This document shows positions 6,636 through 8,118 of a DNA stretch of 8,118 nt, piece by piece. Numbering within the stretch: the stretch's first letter is position 1; the number at the start of each line of letters is the position of its first letter. The stretch comes from Methylotenera sp. (lineage in GTDB: Bacteria > Pseudomonadota > Gammaproteobacteria > Burkholderiales > Methylophilaceae), in assembly GCA_027310735.1 (NCBI GenBank), contig DAIDAH010000123.1, forward strand, positions 1 through 8,118, read 5' to 3'. Both the position numbers and the translations under genes were made by a program. The notes under the pieces were generated by a model, which did no database searches, was not told the DNA's origin, and saw nothing but the letters and a program-made list of their open reading frames with translations.

Positions 6636-6844
6636 AGGTTAAAATCCTTTCCCAGCCGCTTATCCAACGCTTGCACTTGCCTAGAGTACTGCGATCTGAC
6701 AAATTCAACAAGATCATTGGAAAGAAACATCCAACACTTGCCAATCTTGGCGGCAGGGATTTTTCCAGTTTTAGCACGGCGACGCAGTTCTTCAGGGTGT
6801 AGTTTAAGAAAATGGGCGGCTTGTTCAAGATTCATGCTTTCCAT
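6506..6844 (-). CDS. Helix-turn-helix protein, excisionase/MerR-like
   Basis: A 112-residue basic protein. Residues 4-52 (MNLEQAAHFLKLHPEELRRRAKTGKIPAAKIGKCWMFLSNDLVEFV) form a winged-helix HTH of the excisionase/MerR type (HTH_17), which commonly binds att or promoter DNA. The tail (about 70-112) is polar and ends in a basic stretch; its CHLLNEESTGGST and YENLLGLKT pattern feels familiar from HTH proteins beside island integrases, which is recall only. It may be the recombination directionality factor or an operon repressor. The ATG at 6844 shares its A with the stop codon of the Rep-like gene (TAATG), so coupled translation is likely; the in-frame ATG at 6835 is an alternative that better fits the domain boundary. 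The last 43 codons overlap the integrase in another frame. The intact domain and continuous frame argue that both genes are real. Confidence 0.85.
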   Translation of the reverse strand: MESMNLEQAAHFLKLHPEELRRRAKTGKIPAAKIGKCWMFLSNDLVEFVRSQYSRQVQALDKRLGKDFNLCHLLNEESTGGSTLSRPTGSEYENLLGLKTAPLRKSITTAKK

Positions 6845-8118
6845 TATTCGCCATCCGAATGCTTTCTGTATTCTTCGCTAGTCAGTTCATCCTCGGCAGC
6901 TTGCTTATTAAGTATCGAATTAAAACGTTTGGCCTTAATTGCCACACGCTCATCGACAAAGCCCTCAAAACTAGCACCACCATTCGCAGCACGATTATTC
7001 AGGTGATTACATAAACCACGATAATAAGCCTCAACACCATCAAACAAATCGGTAATGCCTTCACGCGCCATAAATGAAGAAATAGCACTAAAGCCATAAT
7101 CAAAAATCCTGCTATCAGAAGGTACGCGCTGTGCGGTAAATTCACGTGACAACACACCACCGGACGTCTCAAAATCAATTGAGGCTAAGTATGCCCATAA
7201 TGGATGAATCGCCCAGCGTGAGCGGTTTGTATCGCCTTCACTAGGTATGGTGAGTTTTAACCATTCTGTAGTGGCGTAATTCCATAAACCGTTAAGATTA
7301 GCCAAGGCTGTATTAAAAGCCTGTACATCAAATTGCACTAGAATATCGCGCTTAAATTCAAACTCTAAACGCCATATAGGTTTAATACCATCCCAGCCAG
7401 CTTGTTTCCATAATGGTTCTAAATACTGTTTTTTACTGGTTAATATTTCCAAGGTCTTATTGTAAAGACGTGCCGCCATCGTGCTGCCCATACCAATCGA
7501 CCAGCCAGAGAACTCACCTTTTACTGCATATTGATTGATCTTCTCGGAACGCGTCACCCATGCGTCACGGTGCCATGACTCCATGTTTTCATTCGAGGCA
7601 AAATCAACAAACAAATCTATACGGCTAACTTTTGGTTGCGATTGCACATCACCCAGCACATATAAAACAGCACTTAGATCATCGACCACCTCTTTAACGC
7701 TTTTATGGGTGAGATATTCGCTGGAGATTTTGACGTAAGCCATAGGCATAGACTTGGCACGCTGGCGAGATAATTGAATGCGGAAGCAATTGTCCTCGAT
7801 AATAAAAGGAAACATGCCTGTGCCTTTGTCTTTCACCTCAAAGATATGATCGTTAACTTGTAGTTGTGCCACAGCTTGATCGGAAAGCTGATCCGCTTGA
7901 GCTAACTTTTTAAGTTTGTCTAATTTGGCTTCTTGATCTGAATGTAGGCTGCCAGAATAAGACAGATATAAACTATCAATACCCCATCTTAAAGGCTGGA
8001 AGTATTCAGTATTGTATTTATTAGATACTCTGTTAGTAGGCGCCGTATCTAATCCAAGTTCATCGCTTGATCCGTCCGCCGCTTCGCGTGCGGGCGTGTC
8101 AATCGCTGATCCTTGGAT
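6844..8118 (-). CDS. Rep-like protein (replication initiation factor type), 5' end missing
   Basis: The frame is open from its TAA stop (6844-6846) to the right edge without interruption: at least 424 residues. The GTG at 7872 is only an internal codon; translation upstream continues with a conserved-looking FQPLRWGIDSLYLSYSGSL segment. Visible signatures are FEVKDKGTGMFPFIIEDNCFRIQLS (7841-7767), PMAYVKISSEYL, RIDLFVDF (7623-7600), RLYNKTLEI (7470-7444) and WRLEFEFKRD (7374-7345). This set resembles the Rep_trans/RstA-like replication initiation factor group, which includes rolling-circle initiators of filamentous phages and plasmids and the MobT relaxases of some integrative conjugative elements. 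That assignment is by motif recall. The catalytic tyrosine cannot be named with confidence; the Tyr in RLYNK is a candidate. The extreme N-terminus (PAREAADGSSDE) looks like a flexible acidic linker, so the true start may be close outside. It heads the Rep-HTH-integrase run. Confidence 0.7.
   Translation of the reverse strand: MQGSAIDTPAREAADGSSDELGLDTAPTNRVSNKYNTEYFQPLRWGIDSLYLSYSGSLHSDQEAKLDKLKKLAQADQLSDQAVAQLQVNDHIFEVKDKGTGMFPFIIEDNCFRIQLSRQRAKSMPMAYVKISSEYLTHKSVKEVVDDLSAVLYVLGDVQSQPKVSRIDLFVDFASNENMESWHRDAWVTRSEKINQYAVKGEFSGWSIGMGSTMAARLYNKTLEILTSKKQYLEPLWKQAGWDGIKPIWRLEFEFKRDILVQFDVQAFNTALANLNGLWNYATTEWLKLTIPSEGDTNRSRWAIHPLWAYLASIDFETSGGVLSREFTAQRVPSDSRIFDYGFSAISSFMAREGITDLFDGVEAYYRGLCNHLNNRAANGGASFEGFVDERVAIKAKRFNSILNKQAAEDELTSEEYRKHSDGE

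Larger units (their letters stand above)
5563..8118. mobile_element. Left end of a tRNA-Arg-integrated element, incomplete
   Basis: Everything after tRNA-Arg runs on the minus strand and is made of mobile-element genes: tyrosine recombinase, small helix-turn-helix protein and a Rep-like protein. These contrast with the conserved housekeeping genes on the left. Gene packing is very tight (a TAATG junction and a 130-base overlap), as in phage-type modules. No capsid, conjugation or cargo gene is seen in this part, and the other end lies beyond 8118. Candidate classes are a phage satellite, an integrative plasmid or a small mobilizable island; the window alone cannot separate these. Confidence 0.8.

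Noticed and set aside
6622..6828. 68-codon minus-strand ORF inside the HTH gene
   Set aside because: No recognisable domain, and it is fully covered by the HTH frame, which has a clear DNA-binding domain; treated as a shadow.
6844..7872. Complete 342-residue protein starting at GTG 7872
   Set aside because: The frame continues without a stop to 8118 with conserved-looking sequence, so the start is not here.
7873..7905. Cluster of similar GCTTGATC/GCTGATCC segments, with similar ones near 8070-8112
   Set aside because: They encode repeated Ala/Asp/Gln or Ser/Asp residues within the Rep-like reading frame and have irregular spacing; no convincing iteron array or origin.
1..8118. CRISPR arrays, insertion sequences, rRNA or riboswitches
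   Set aside because: No regularly spaced repeats, transposase genes, rRNA signatures or recognisable riboswitch cores were seen; the longest non-coding stretch holds the two tRNA genes.

Overview
The window looks like the chromosome of an AT-leaning betaproteobacterium, most likely of the Methylophilaceae/Nitrosomonadales type. This rests on protein character and on the order recA-recX-alaS-lysC followed by tRNA genes. It is a judgement from recall, not a database result. A mobile genetic element is inserted directly behind a tRNA-Arg gene.

Left part (1-5238, + strand): a housekeeping cluster. The 3' four-fifths of recA enters from the left edge. It is followed by recX, whose reading frame has no ATG, GTG or TTG at a sensible place and seems to start at an ATT codon. 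alaS overlaps the recX end by 11 bases, and lysC follows 45 bases after alaS. Spacing suggests one co-transcribed block, although only the recX/alaS overlap is direct evidence of coupling. lysC carries a strong internal ribosome binding site and ATG in front of its ACT domains, so it probably also makes a separate regulatory beta subunit.

Middle (5239-5562): two tRNA genes in tandem, tRNA-Ser(GCT) and tRNA-Arg(ACG), both with CCA encoded. Each is preceded by a plausible sigma70-type promoter with a GC-rich discriminator, typical of growth-rate-controlled stable RNA genes. A long hairpin follows tRNA-Arg.

Right part (5563-8118, - strand): the start of an integrated element. Three genes run leftwards towards the tRNA. 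First is a large Rep-like protein that is open to the right window edge, then a small helix-turn-helix protein (excisionase/MerR-like), then a tyrosine recombinase. They are tightly packed: Rep-like and HTH share a TAATG junction, and HTH and integrase overlap by 130 bases in different frames. The integrase stop codon touches the hairpin beside the tRNA. The layout suggests a small tRNA-integrating element (satellite, integrative plasmid or mobilizable island) that makes replication/mobilization, control and integration proteins from one transcript. The far end of the element, its second attachment site and its cargo lie outside the window.
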